From: Cytospora piceicola
Taxonomy: Eukaryota; Ascomycota; Sordariomycetes; Diaporthales; Cytosporaceae
Assembly (NCBI GenBank): GCA_023375675.1
Contig: JALQBC010000002.1
Coordinates: 1,860,001 to 1,924,000, forward strand
DNA: 64,000 nt
Direction: 5' to 3'
Shown: piece after piece, positions 49,087 to 60,967 of the stretch
Position numbering within the stretch: the first letter of the stretch is position 1
How the letters are laid out: every line of letters begins with the position of its first letter
The notes under the pieces: model-generated
Seen by the model: only the letters and a program-made list of their open reading frames with translations
Told to the model about the DNA's origin: nothing
Databases searched by the model: none
Made by a program: the position numbers and the translations under genes

Positions 49087-50540
49087 TAAAAGAGATATAA
49101 CTAATACTTTATTTTCTTTTTTATTTACCTATGTTCTTTATTCTAAGCTATACCGTTACACGCTTATATTACTATATTAATAGTAGTATTATCGTAGTTA
49201 ATAATGATAAAAGATAGATCTTCGAGATTGTAATTAACGGAAAGTCGCTTTTAGTATTTTAATAGCTAACAGAAACCTTCTTTATACTTGTTATTAATAA
49301 GGCTTAAAAAAAGATAACTATTATTTTTATATAATATATACTTATAGCTTAGAAAAACGGTATCTTCTTATTATTTATACTATATATATAATTATAAGCT
49401 ACCCGGCTTCTAAATTATTAAAGCTATTATATTTACTACTATAAAAAATACAAAATACCGTTAATATTATCAGCTTTGTTTATATACTATTTATATTACT
49501 ATCTTTTTATTTTAAACTTTTTAAAAGTTATTATCGCCGGTAATAAAATCTTTAGCTTTTATTTCCTTTATACCATTTTAAAGTCTTTTATAACGTTCGG
49601 TTTAAATCTTTAACTTAAAAATATATTAATCAAGTCTTTTTTAAAACGCTAAGTTTGTATAGAAAGGTTAGATTATATCTTTTAGTTTATATATACTTTT
49701 ATATCGTCTGTTAATTTAATATAGCCTTACTAGCTTTTAAAATAAAGTTCTTAACTATAGCCGGCGTATATACTTTTCTTAATTATTAAGATTTATTACT
49801 AGCGTATTTTATATATACAATATACTAAAGTAGCTTATTTATAGTTAATCTTAATAGTTTTAATAATATTCTTTATAGCTATACTATACCGTTTCCTACC
49901 TTTAAAGTAGTATAGCCTTATATATGTTAGCTATAAATCTTATCCGATAGTCTTTTACTTAATATATACTATAACGTTATCTAGGTTATCTTTAAAGTCT
50001 TTAAAGGTATTATATCTAGCAGTAAAGAAAAGAAGGTAATACAATAGGTTAACGAAGGTAGAAAGAAGGTTATTATCGTAGGTATTAAACCGGTTTAAAT
50101 ATAAATACTTTACCTACTCTTTTTGTAAGAGATAGTTATAATCGGGATAGTATAATATAATAAGGATATAAGATAATAGAATTCTAAGCGACGGATATAG
50201 GTAATTTAAGGTAAGGTAATTAATTAATTAAAATAATAATCTTAAGTGTATTTATAATAATTATATAGCTAGCTGTTTACGTTATAAAAAGGGGTTTACG
50301 TTAATAGTAGTAATAATATTTAGCAGCTATACTACTAGTATATATTATAATATTTTATAATAAGGTAACGTTAAATTAGACGCCGGCAGGTATAGACAAT
50401 AAAAGGCTTTATTATATTAAGCTTAATATAACCCTTCTTTAAATTTTTAAGCTAATTAAATAAGAGTATAGCTATAGCCGTATATATAGTATATAGCAGA
50501 AGTATAATTCCTTACCTCGGCAATATAAGTCTTTACTCTT
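49087..50540. other. RIP-mutated block ending in a T2-type terminal repeat
   Basis: This is about 1.45 kb of unassigned DNA. The final ~43 bp (50,498-50,540: AGAAGTATAATTCCTTACCT, CGGCAATATAAGTCTTTACT) align with the right end of element T2 (AGAAGTACGAATCCTCGCCT, CGGCAGTACAAATCCTTGCT), allowing C-to-T/G-to-A changes. The flank continues TAAATAAA, which is also the sequence at the matching uninterrupted site in the copia element (47,055-47,062). So this is the right end of a T2-type transposon inserted in a second copia copy. Its left end was not found; the 5' boundary is the solo LTR C. The interior may hold a larger relative of T2, but no transposase was recognised. Confidence 0.5.
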
Positions 50541-50616
50541 TAAATAAAAAAGATTAGGTATTAAAATCGAAAAAGTTAACTTAAAAGCATTTCGAATAGT
50601 ATACTTATAAGATATT
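50541..50616 (+). mobile_element. copia copy 2, fragment left of the nested insertion
   Basis: This aligns with 47,055-47,135 of the copia element (AAATAAAAAAGAT, TTAAAATCGAAAA, GTTAACTTAAAA, TTTCGA.TAGTATA). It resumes at 57,029 after the inserted LTR plus LINE. It shows that at least two copies of this copia family existed, which satisfies the duplication needed for RIP. Confidence 0.7.
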
Positions 50617-50683
50617 ATAGTAACGGTACGGTGTAGTAGTGTGTAATAAAGATGTCTCTTCTATCTCTCTCTCTGTATAACCG
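50617..50683 (-). repeat. Solo LTR 'L' copy 3, left part (reversed, split by LINE)
   Basis: This is the reverse complement of the 3' ~67 bp of the L-family LTR (TAGTAACGGTACGGTGTAGT, AGTGTGTAATAAAGATG, CTCTGTATAACCG). The rest of the same LTR is at 56,839-57,028. The last 14 bp, TCTCTGTATAACCG (50,670-50,683), are repeated at 56,839-56,852 as the LINE's target duplication. Removing LINE and duplication gives a ~243-bp LTR, the same size as the other copies. Confidence 0.85.
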
Positions 50684-53600
50684 GATCCTTCTTCCTTTTC
50701 TCTTTCCCCCTCCTAGGTTACAACACCTAGGTTCCTATCCTTAAAGAGAGCTCTATATACTATAGACTAGATCCCTACCCCTTTACCTACGTTTTACACG
50801 CGCCCTTTTATCTTACTACGCTAATATAGCCTATACTCCTTTAGCTACCCGGCCTATTATAGTACTTATATCGTATCTTTCCTATATAACCGATATTACT
50901 TTACGAACGGCTAAGATCTTAAACGACTAAGTCGAACCTGTTTTTTTTACTAGCTTTCCTTTACGATATAACCTAGTATAACTGTTTTAATTATCTTTTT
51001 AATACTCGGTTACTATTTTATTACAGGCGGAAAAAGAGGATAGATAAACCTATATTAAAGTTCTTATAGCTATAGCTATAGTACTCGACACCTTTTTAGC
51101 TATATTTACTGCCGGCGTTTAGTTAAAGTAGGCCTTTTAAGTATATAACGCTCTATAGTATATATTTATATAGCTAGCCCGACCTGCCGCCGGTCTGTTA
51201 ATCGTAACAGCTTTTAAACCGTTTTTTTTATTAGCTTTAAGCTAGCGTTAATTGTCCCGCTTATAGCCTTTATAGCCCCCTTACGCCTTATAAAGCCGTA
51301 TCTGCCTGCCTTTACCGTACTTTATATATTTACTATAATTATAAAATTTATAACTATTACTTTAAATAATATTATATGTTAACTGCGATTATTATATTAA
51401 ATTTTAACTCGATTTATTTATTTAACTAAACCGCTTAAGCTTAAAACCGATAATCGACTCTTTTTATAAATCTTATATATATACGAATAGTATAATATCT
51501 CTCTTATAAAGGTTAAAGTTACTATTTAAACCGTTATAAGCTTTACCTCGAATAAGATTATAAAAGTATAAAAAGTTTATACTAACTTTATATTTTACTT
51601 TTTCGACTAGTCTATATAAACTTACTTTTTCGCTTTTTAGCTATTTTTTAACAGCTATAACCTTAAAATCGAACCTACCGTTTTATAATATATAATAATT
51701 ATAGCCCGAGTACTTACTATAATCTATTACTTCGATAGCGGTAAATATAATATATATAGCCTTTTTTTAGCCGAAGTAAAAGTAGTTACCGGATAAGCTC
51801 TTATTAGCTACCGACTTTCGCGGTATTACTTTAATAAATCTCCCGATTATAACTAAGTACTTTCTTTCTTTAAGCCTATATAGGCCGGCTTTTAACTATT
51901 CGGCTTTTTATTAGCCCGACGTTTTAAACGTAAAATATAAATTACGTAATATATCCGATACGCGGACTTTTATAATTTACGTAGTTACGTTTAAATAAAG
52001 TAATATTTTAACTATAATAAGCTTCGATATAAATTATTTTATAAAAACCTTTTATAATATACTAATTATTAAAGCTTATATACTATAAGTTTCTTTAGCT
52101 ACCCGGCCTACTTTAAACGTTAAAATAGCTAGTTTTTTTACTTTATTATATAATAGCTTCGAGCTTTACATAAGCTTAAAGCTAAGGAATTCCGGGCTAT
52201 ATACCTAACTACGCCGGTATTTTTAGCTAACGTTATTACCGACAGACTAAACCCGATCTATACCGACCCTTTTAAACTTATATCGGTAGTTGTTATTACT
52301 GCTATTATTTCTTTTTCTTTTTAGATAGTACGCCGTTCTTTTAGCTTTAACCTTTTTACTATAGATATTATCCGGCCCGACTTATTATAAATACCCCGTT
52401 AATAAATCCGGCTTTTACGCTAACTAATATACGTCGTTTAAAAGAACTTATTACGTTTTAAGCTAATATCCGGGCTTTTAGCTTTATTTATAACACTACT
52501 TTTAACCTCGCCTATAAAGCCGACGCCGATATAATCTTTATTTAAAACTTATAAGTCGAACTTAAAAATTAACGCTATTTTACTAAAACCTATTTAAGCT
52601 TCGATATTTTTATACCGGTAAAAGATTAAACTATAGCCTTTTCTGTTATTACCTATACTAAAAAATCCTTATATTATTCGGTATATTAACTACGTTTATT
52701 TAACTTATTATATTACTATATCGTTTATATTAACGGTATTACCTTTATTAACCTATACCGCCGATAATTAAAAATCGACTAAGTACTAAAACAGCTAAAA
52801 TATTAAACGTTTTTTTATAACTTTATTATTATAAAAGATTTTAACGTTATTTATTAGACTTAGTAGCTTAATTATAGTCGTTACGTAAGCTTAAACGACC
52901 GGATCGCTATATAAGCCGATAACGCCGGCCTTATAGCTTTTAACCCTTTTACCTTTACCTATAACCTCGGTAATACTATTAACTTTATTTTCTTTAACGC
53001 TTTTAAAGCTACTACTTAAATACTTTACTCTTTATATACCGGATTAGACTATAATACTTTATAAACTATAGTTTTTACTAGTATACCGTGTTATTACGAA
53101 ACCCCTCGGCTTTACTTTAATTTCTTATAAAATACGGAATTCGCTTAACTTATTAAACGATTTACTGTATTACTTTTAATAACTATAGATACCCCTTTTT
53201 AACTCGATACTTTAGCTATTAGTATTATAACCTTATTATAAGAATACCTTTAAGCTATAAAGAAACCTATTTTTAGTTCCGGCTATATTACCTTTTAATA
53301 ATCCTCGGAATACTATACTATATATAAAACTATATTAAGTATATATACCTTAAACCTTTTTACTACTTACCGATACTTTTAAATAATAATATAACACGTT
53401 AAAAAATAGTATTAATAAGACTAAATTACCTTTATAACCGATAATAATTAAATCTTCCGGATTATTAAATAATATAAATCTATAAATACCTTTTACTCTT
53501 TACCCTTTATATAAAATAGCTTACCTATTATAACCTTTACCGATAAAGCTAAATATTTATATACCTTTATTCTTTATCGCCTCTCTTTCGATTAAGATAT

Positions 53601-56600
53601 TTTAAACCTTTAAAAACTATACATTCCCGATATATTCTTAATCCTATAAAACCCTTATATCTACGCCGATAAGGCTAAAACGTATTATATCGGGTTATAT
53701 AATATAGCTTTTAGTACCGATATTATTATAGTTTATATACTTTTATTAATATAGCTAGCTATTATTAAAGCTATCCGGACACTTTATAAAGGTTATTTAA
53801 CTATCGGTTACTACCTTTACGCCTTCCGGTAAATAAAGGTTATTATAATCCTTAAATAAGGTAAATCGGACTACTTAAGCTTTTACTTTTACTACCTGAT
53901 CGTTTTACTTTCTTACTTAAATAAAAGGTTAAAACGTCTTATTATTTAACGTATATTTACCTTTACTATTTATTATTACTTACTTAATTTTTAATACTTT
54001 AGTACGCTTTTTAAACGATTAGCTATAAACTTAGCTACTTACCTTACCTATAATATTAAATCTGCCTTTTAATAAGGACTAATAGCCTTGTTTTTAACTA
54101 TAAACGTTTAAAACGTATTCGATACCGTTTTATTTAACCGCTTTATACTCTGTCTTTATAAGAACGGAGATTCGTACTGCTAGTATGGAGATTCGCACTG
54201 CTGCCTTATACTGTACATCGAGTAAAGGCCCTTGTCGCTGCAGATTGATCTAATTGGCTAGCAACTTAACTACTTTAACTCAATCAGTTTAATTTAACCA
54301 GTTTAATTCAATCAGTTTAATTCAATTAGTTCAATTCAATCAGTTCAATTTAATCAGTTCAATTCAATAAGTTTAATTCAATCGCTTTAATTAAAATCAA
54401 TCCCTTTAATTAATTCAATTAGTTGCTTTAATTAGTCGCTTTAATTAGTCGCTTTAATTAGTCGCTTTAATTAGTCGCTTTAATTAGTTGCTGTCTCTAA
54501 GGCAGCCTTCGTCTAGCTAATCAGATTAATCTGTAGCGACAGGGCTTTCTAATTCAGGTACTATACATCGCAGCAGTGCGAATCTCTATACTAGCAGTGC
54601 AAATCTCCGTTCTCGTCTTTATTAATAAGACTAGCTTTTATATTTTATTCTATAGGTATATTTTTTTATTATTAGCCGCTTTATATAGGTATATTTAAAA
54701 GGCGTTTATATAGTTATATATCTTTTAGTTTATAATATATTATAAAGGTTTTTAGCTTTTCCGATTTTATATATACTATATCTTTCCCTTCTACTACTTT
54801 ATAAGAACGTTACTTTCCGTTATATATACGCCGACAATATAGCTTTTTTATAGACTAGCTATAATACAGCTATAACTTTATATACCTTTTTTAAAAACCT
54901 TTAAAACGTTCTTATATAAGGATAGGATAACGTAATCGCCTTTACCCCGGATAAGTTCGAACTATTATACTTCGTTTATACCGGCGCTTTTAACTAGTAT
55001 AAAGTCTAAGCTAGCCTGCTTATTATTACTTTTAGTATTAAGCCGGTTTATTAGCTTAAGGTTTACTTTAACCTTCGGCTTTTTTTCCGCTTATACGTTA
55101 AAGTATAAGCTGTTAAAGTATATTATATAACTTCTTATCTTTATAATCTTAACTATATCGCTATTAGTACTCTTCCGATAGTAACGTATAAAACCGCCTG
55201 AGCCTATGTTTTTTTAATCGCTCTTTTTATAGCTAAAATCTAAGTAAAAAGACTATATAAATTTAATACTTATATTACTAACGAAATAGTCTCTATATAA
55301 TAATAAAGCTATCTTTATAATATTAATAAAGCTGTTTACGTTATTGTTAAAGTAATAGTACCGGCTTAACGTATAACTCCGACTACTATAGTTTATTATA
55401 ATAGCAGGCTTTCTTTAACTAAGGTTTTAACTTAATAGGTCCGGCTATAAGCCGGCCTTTAACTTTATACTTTTAACCGAGATTATTTAATTACTATCTG
55501 TCTATATAACCTTTTATTTTATATTAACTATAAAAATAAAAGGCTAGCCTTTTACCTTTACTTTTTTCTACTTATTACCTGCTTATAGTAGCTTTCGGTA
55601 TTAACCCTCTTTTATATTAAACCTACCTTTATACCTATACGTTATATAATACTTTTAATATCTGTACTATATAGTAAGCTATAAAGTAAATTACGTTATA
55701 ATAATACAGTTTTCTTTAACCTTTAGAATTCGGTTTTTTTATACTTCGACGGCTCTGCTATTAAAAGTAATACCGGCTAAGGTTTCGTAGTATATTAAAA
55801 TAATAAACACGTTTATTATAACGGTAGCCTTTTACCTTACTTAGAAGTCTTTAACGCCGAAATCCGAAGCGTTTTCTAAGCAGTCCTTTAAGCCTTAGTA
55901 ATATACCCTACTACTAACCCTACGCCCTTATAATACTATATTTATATCGATAACATTACGGTTATTTAAGGTATTATTAGCCGTACGTTAAATAACTTAT
56001 AATATAAGTTCCTCTTCTTTAAAGATACTGTTATATAAATCTTAGTCCTGGTTACTATTATTTAAAGCCCGGGCTATATCGATATTAAAGGTAATAAAAA
56101 AGCCGATTAAATCGCTAAAACGACAGTACGCGGTAAATACCTTAACAGGTTAAAAAGGCTACGCCTTATAAGTACTATATTTAAAAAACTAAAAATAATT
56201 TCTTAAGTAAAAAAACGAAATAAATAAAAATAAAAAATCTACTTCGATCGTTAATAGTATGTAAGTATACTAATTAGCTATTAAAAGTAAGGCTTTTAAG
56301 CTACGATCCTGCCTCCGGAACTTATACTTACCCGATAAGTACTTTACAAATACTTAATAAAACGATTAAGCTATAATAACTTTATTATTTATTATAAACG
56401 ATTCGGGTATACTAATATAGGCTAGCTATATATATATAGGTAGCTGCGATAACTAAGTTACTTTCTTAAATACCTACGCGTTATAGTCCCCTTTCGGGAA
56501 CAATAAGGCTAAGTAATTAAACGTATCTTAGGTTAATTAAGATAGGAATAGTTTTAAGCCTTTATTATAGATTCTAGTATTTATAATACCTTTTTTAACT

Positions 56601-56838
56601 ATAGGAGCGACACGGAGTAATATAACCTTTCTTACTTTATTTTCGCTTTTACTTTTCTTTATATAATCTTTATTTTCGGAGCCCGGCTTTACCGGATATT
56701 GTAAAATTTTAAGGGTTCGTATTCTTTTATACTTTTTCCTTTATTCGGCGATAAAGGGGTATTACTCCCCCTGTCTAAAAACGCCCTGCGGAAGGCATTA
56801 TATAAACAGTATGCGTATAGACGTAAATAATATCATTA
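50684..56838 (+). mobile_element. Tad1-like LINE (non-LTR retrotransposon), RIP-mutated
   Basis: The LINE is inserted in an L-family LTR and flanked by the perfect 14-bp duplication TCTCTGTATAACCG. It reads left to right: an ORF1-like 5' region; an endonuclease core with KDFNVIY at about 52,836 (GDFN in AP-endonuclease-type domains); reverse transcriptase from about 53,835 with GKSDYL at 53,860 (family GKSDY followed by SYRPI); an RT active site YIYADNIAFL at 54,822, where the family has YADD; and a C-terminal RNase H with YFDGSAIKSNTG at 55,741. This order (EN, RT, RNase H) is typical of fungal Tad-clade elements. Without the 455-bp T1 insertion (54,160-54,614) it is ~5.7 kb, close to full length. 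GC content is higher than in the gypsy relics, but CpA/TpG are still strongly reduced and stops are frequent, so it is dead. No poly(A) tail is seen; the 3' end is ATAATATCATTA. Confidence 0.85.
54160..54614. mobile_element. Inverted-repeat element 'T1' copy b (455 bp) with 8-bp target duplication
   Basis: It is the same length and layout as copy a at 36,454. Ends are AAGAACGGAGATTCGTACTG and, reversed, GAGAACGGAGATTTGCACTG; flanks are GTCTTTAT (54,152-54,159 and 54,615-54,622). The first base is A where G is expected, a change after T as RIP would make. The interior has the same ~15-bp and ~13-bp tandem units, but more of them read AATTAGT where copy a reads AATCAGT, so copy b has more CpA-to-TpA changes. 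It interrupts the LINE's RT region between the fingers and the YADN active site. Confidence 0.88.
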
Positions 56839-57028
56839 TCTCTGTATAACCGAGTACGCTTATAAACTATATACAGATCTATAAACCTACCGCGAACTTA
56901 CCTTAAGTTTACTATACAGTCACTATACGTTTAGCCGAACAAGTTACCGGTGAATATACGGTGAATTCGTAGATACGTTCACGGGTAAGATCGCTACGAA
57001 CCTACCGGAGGGTGTATAACATATTTTA
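56839..57028 (-). repeat. Solo LTR 'L' copy 3, right part
   Basis: It starts with the duplicated TCTCTGTATAACCG and continues as the reverse complement of the LTR's 5' ~176 bp (GAGTACGCTTATAAACTATA ... GGAGGGTGTATAACA). It completes the LTR begun at 50,617. The junction with copia sequence follows at 57,029. Confidence 0.85.
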
Positions 57029-57235
57029 ATATTAATTTACTAGCTAAAAGCCGTTTTTAATCTTTCTGTTATAGCTTAAATCTAAAATTAAAATATAAAA
57101 CACTATAAGCTACTAAATTAACGCCTTAAATAATAAGTTAAGAACGTTAAAAGAGGTTTATAATATATTATTATAGATTTAATAAAAGCTAAATTAACTC
57201 TTTTTATTAAAAAGGAATTACTATAAAATTATAAA
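57029..57235 (+). mobile_element. copia copy 2, fragment right of the nested insertion
   Basis: It aligns with 47,148-47,345 of the copia element (TTTAATAT..ATTTACTA, AAAGCCG.TTT.AATTTTT, AAAGAGGTTTATAAT). Similarity is lost at about 57,235, just before the RNase H block. It is the continuation of 50,541-50,616. Confidence 0.7.
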
Positions 57236-58746
57236 TATAAACTCTTAAGTTATTAAATATATTCTTTATACTTTTATAAATTATAGTAGTATTTCTGTAA
57301 TTAAATGTGTTTACGTTTATATAATATATAGAATACTAAGCTGTTAAATTATAAAGGATTCTTTAAGCTTTTACTAATTAGTTTATAATAAAACTTATTT
57401 AAGCTATTTAAAGATTTATATTTAATTCCTTATACTTTACAAATATAATATTAAATAAAGATAGCTTTAACTATTATATACCTTCTATAATAATTATAGT
57501 ATAACCTTTATAAAGGCACTTATTATAACTGGTAAGGTTAATGTTATTAGTAAAATATATATATAATCTCTTAAGCGATAATTTAAGCTTATATGCTATA
57601 ATAAGTAAAAGGTAATTAAAACTTATTATAAGAATAATACTTAGATTAATAACTAAAGACTAGCTATAAACCTATCTTAAGTAATAGTAGTAGCTATATT
57701 ATATATTAAGTGTTTTAGTTAAAGGATATATTAAATATATAATATCTTATATATCTATCTTTAGAATATATTAAATATATAGTATCTTATATATTTATAA
57801 CTCTAACTTTAATAAGTTTTTAAGTAAACCGAAACTTTTTTATAAAAAGTCTGTTTATCTTAATATACTAGCCTTACTTAAGCTATATATAAGTTTTATT
57901 TATATAATCTCTTAATACCTTAATCTTAAGTTTAAATATTATTTTCCTTTTCTATTAGTATTTATCTTTAAAAACTTATAAGTTATTCCTTTTATTTTTA
58001 TATATATTTATATCTTTTTAATATATTATATCTAGTAGAGATAAAGGTTTTTATATTTTAAAAACTACTTTTATAAGACTTATAGTTAAATATAACGTTT
58101 TTATTCTTACTATTTTAGAAAACTATATTAGTATACCTTTAAGTTTTATAGTATCGAATCTTATAAAGTCTTTAAAAAGGATTCTTTTTATTATCTCGAG
58201 TATATTTATTAAAGTTATTCTTTTTATAACGTTTATAGTCTTAGTCTTACTAAGTTACAAAATATTATAAAGTAAAAGTAAAAGCTTTTAAAATAAGATT
58301 AAGAAAACTTAGTTAAAGTTAATATATTTTATAACGTAAGAGTAAAAGTAGTTTAAAAAGTAAAAACGTACTATCTGTTATAGTTTAAAAAAAATAGAAA
58401 TTATATATCTTATAAAGGCCGGAAAATAAGCTACTACTAAGCTATATTAAAACTTTATATTATTCTTATATAGAAAGGTATAGTATAGTAGATTTAAAGT
58501 ATAGTAGATTTAACTAATATTAAAATAGAGTTATTAAGGTTTAAAGCGAATATTAGTTTTAGTTCTGTATTTAGTTAAGTAAATAAGTTGTTTAGTTTTC
58601 TACTATTAGTATTTCGTATTAGTTATTAATTAAGTCTTACCGATTAGTCGCTATATAGTTTTATTAGTCTTTCTTATAATAAGTAGTTATAATTCTTAAG
58701 TCTTACTAATAGAATTTTATTTAACTGGTATTATTCCTTTATAACT
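57236..58746. other. RIP-mutated DNA, unassigned
   Basis: About 1.5 kb of very AT-rich sequence without a recognised domain. It has a two-copy tandem repeat of a ~39-bp unit (GATATATTAAATATATAATA at about 57,725 and again at about 57,763). It may be the body of an element older than the L-family LTR at its right edge. Confidence 0.35.
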
Positions 58747-58985
58747 TGTTGCACACCTACCGGTGGGTTCGTGGCGAACCTACCCGTGAACGCACTACGA
58801 ATTCACCGTATATTCACCGGTAATTCGGACGGTTAAACGTACGGTGATTGTATAGTGAACTCAGGGTGAGTTTACGGTAGGTTCGTAGGTTTGTATATAG
58901 TTTATAGGAGTACTCGGTTATATAGAGAGAGAAAAAGAGAGAATCTATCTTTATTACACACTACTACACCGTACAGTTACTATTA
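58747..58985 (+). repeat. Solo LTR, 'L' family copy 2, with 5-bp target duplication
   Basis: This ~239-bp copy, TGTTGCACACCTACCGGTGG to GTACAGTTACTATTA, is flanked by TAACT on both sides (58,742-58,746 and 58,986-58,990). It keeps many TpG/CpA sites (GTGGGTTCGTGGCGAACC, TTACACACTACTACACC), unlike copy 1, so it is the least mutated member here. The 5-bp duplication is standard for LTR integrases. Confidence 0.82.
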
Positions 58986-59555
58986 TAACTAATAACAATC
59001 CTTTATAACTAATAAGATTCTATTCTTTTCATTATATTAGTTATAAATAGTAGCGTTATAAGTTTATTATTCTGTTGTTTTAACTAGGTTAGTTATTAGC
59101 TTAACTAGTCCGGATTTATAATTAGTTGTTTTTTAAACTAGTTAATTAATACTTTATAGTATTTTAAACTATTTATTAGTTATTATATATTCTTTAACTA
59201 ATTATAGCCTTTTTATTTAATTAAAAAGTCTATTTTTTCGCTAGTTTATTATTTATCTAATATTTATTCTACTTTATATTCTTATATTTTATAGTTTAGT
59301 TCGACTTCTTTATTAAATTTTATATTCTTAAGTATTAGTTAGAATAATAAAATATAAAACGTTAAATATATTTTTATTCTTAAAGGTAAAAAAAGTTTAT
59401 AGTTAACGTTTAAAAGCTTTTTAATAATCTTAAATACTCCGAGTCTTTTATAATTAAGTTCTTTATAAAGTGTTTTATTTTCATATTTTTATATAATAAG
59501 TAACCCTTATCCCCTTTTTAAAAGATAATACTTTCGATTATTATTAATTATAATA
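58986..59555 (-). mobile_element. gypsy-1 family 3' internal fragment, inverted
   Basis: This is the reverse complement of the integrase C-terminus/chromodomain region of gypsy-1 (compare 39,200-39,785). Shared stretches include TAGTTATAGCCTTTTTATTT and the AT-rich tail with repeated TTATAACTAATA. It ends abruptly at the reversed LTR D at 59,556. In an intact reversed element the LTR beside this end would be on its left, so the arrangement points to an internal deletion or a second insertion. Confidence 0.7.
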
Positions 59556-60357
59556 TACCTTCTGTTAAGAAGGTTAATGTTTATTTTATAAGGTAGGCGA
59601 GTATATAGAAAAATTATTACCTTTAAGATGTATACTACCTGTTTTTAATTCTAATTAGCTCTGAATTATAATTATACTGATTCGCTATAGCATCTGTCTA
59701 AAGGATCTGATTAGCTATAAAAAGCAGTGATTTTAGCTATCGAACGGCTAAGAGAACTAGTAATTATAAGGCTTTTAATACCTGCCGGAAAGCTTACGGT
59801 TACTTTAAGGTTTTTAAATGCCTGCCGGAAGGCTTACAGTTACTTTAAGGCCTAGATAAGGTCAGACTTATAATAAGGCTTCGAACTAAGATGTACGCTC
59901 GAGTTTTAATCCGATTAAGACGTACTTACCTAAATCTGAATCTGTAGAAAAAGGGCTATTAAACGGTATATTTAATTAAATCGTAGCCCTCAAGGTAGGC
60001 TTACTATTAATACTAATAGTTTTAATTCTCTAGGTTCCTTAAGGTTCTTAACCCGAACCCTAGCCTTTCCCTTCCTTTTTCTTTACCGAAGGCTTATATA
60101 AGCCTTTAGATTCGGATTAAGTTAATAAGTAAGTAAGTAAGTAAGTAAGTAAGTAGGTAGGTTAGCTAGTAGGTTAGCTAGTAAAGTAGCTAGTAAGTTA
60201 GCTAGTAAGTTAGCTAGTTAATTACTAATAAATTAAGTAAGTTAGTAAGTAAGTTAGTAAGTAAGTTAATGAGTAAGTAAGTAAGTAAATAAGTAAGTAA
60301 GTAAATAAGTAAATAAGTAAATAAGTAAGTAAGTAAGCTATTTAGTAAGTAAGCTAT

Positions 60358-60426
<69 letters not shown>

Positions 60427-60508
60427 TTGCTAGTAAATTAGCTAGTAAGTAAATTCGCTAGTAAATTAGCTAGTAAGTAAATTCGCTATTAAATAAGTAA
60501 GTAAGTAG

Positions 60509-60603
<95 letters not shown>

Positions 60604-60760
60604 GGTTAGTTAAAAAGTTAGCTATTAAATTAGCTATTAAATTAACTAGTAAGTATGTAAATAAATAGATAAGTAAGTAAGTAAATAAGTTAGTTAGCTA
60701 GTAGGTTAGCTAATAAAGTACTTAGTAAGTTAGTTAGTAAGTTAGCTAGTAACTAAGTAG

Positions 60761-60799
<39 letters not shown>

Positions 60800-60967
60800 G
60801 GTAAGTAAGTAAGTAAGTAGGTAAGTAAGTAAGTAAGTAAGTAGGTAAGTAAGTAGGTAAGTAAGTAAGTTAGCTAGTAAGTTAGCTAGTAAGTTAGCTA
60901 GTAAGTTAGCTAGTAAGTTAGCTAGTAAGTTAGCTAATAAAGTAGTTATTAAAGTAGCTAGTGTTAT
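59556..60967 (-). repeat. gypsy-1 family LTR (copy D), inverted and interrupted
   Basis: It begins TACCTTCTGTTAAGAAGG (the reversed LTR 3' end) and carries the reversed 3' half and the AAGGCTTATATAAGCCTT palindrome (60,086-60,103). It then has a long array of AAGT tetramers (the other strand of CTTA) with GCTAGTAA variants to about 60,965. The GC-rich 5' end and the stem-loop are missing because another LTR begins at 60,968 inside the array. The array alone is ~840 bp, longer than in copies A-C. The missing part may lie beyond the right edge of the window. Confidence 0.82.

Noticed and set aside
50684..56838. Whole 50.6-57.0 kb block as one LTR retrotransposon with terminal LTRs
   Set aside because: The two LTR pieces are complementary halves of one LTR, not two copies, and the interior is an EN-RT-RNase H LINE with its own 14-bp duplication.
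60110..60960. AAGT/CTTA tetramer array as a telomere or interstitial telomeric repeat
   Set aside because: The fungal telomere unit is TTAGGG; here the unit is CTTA and sits at the same place inside every long gypsy-1 LTR.
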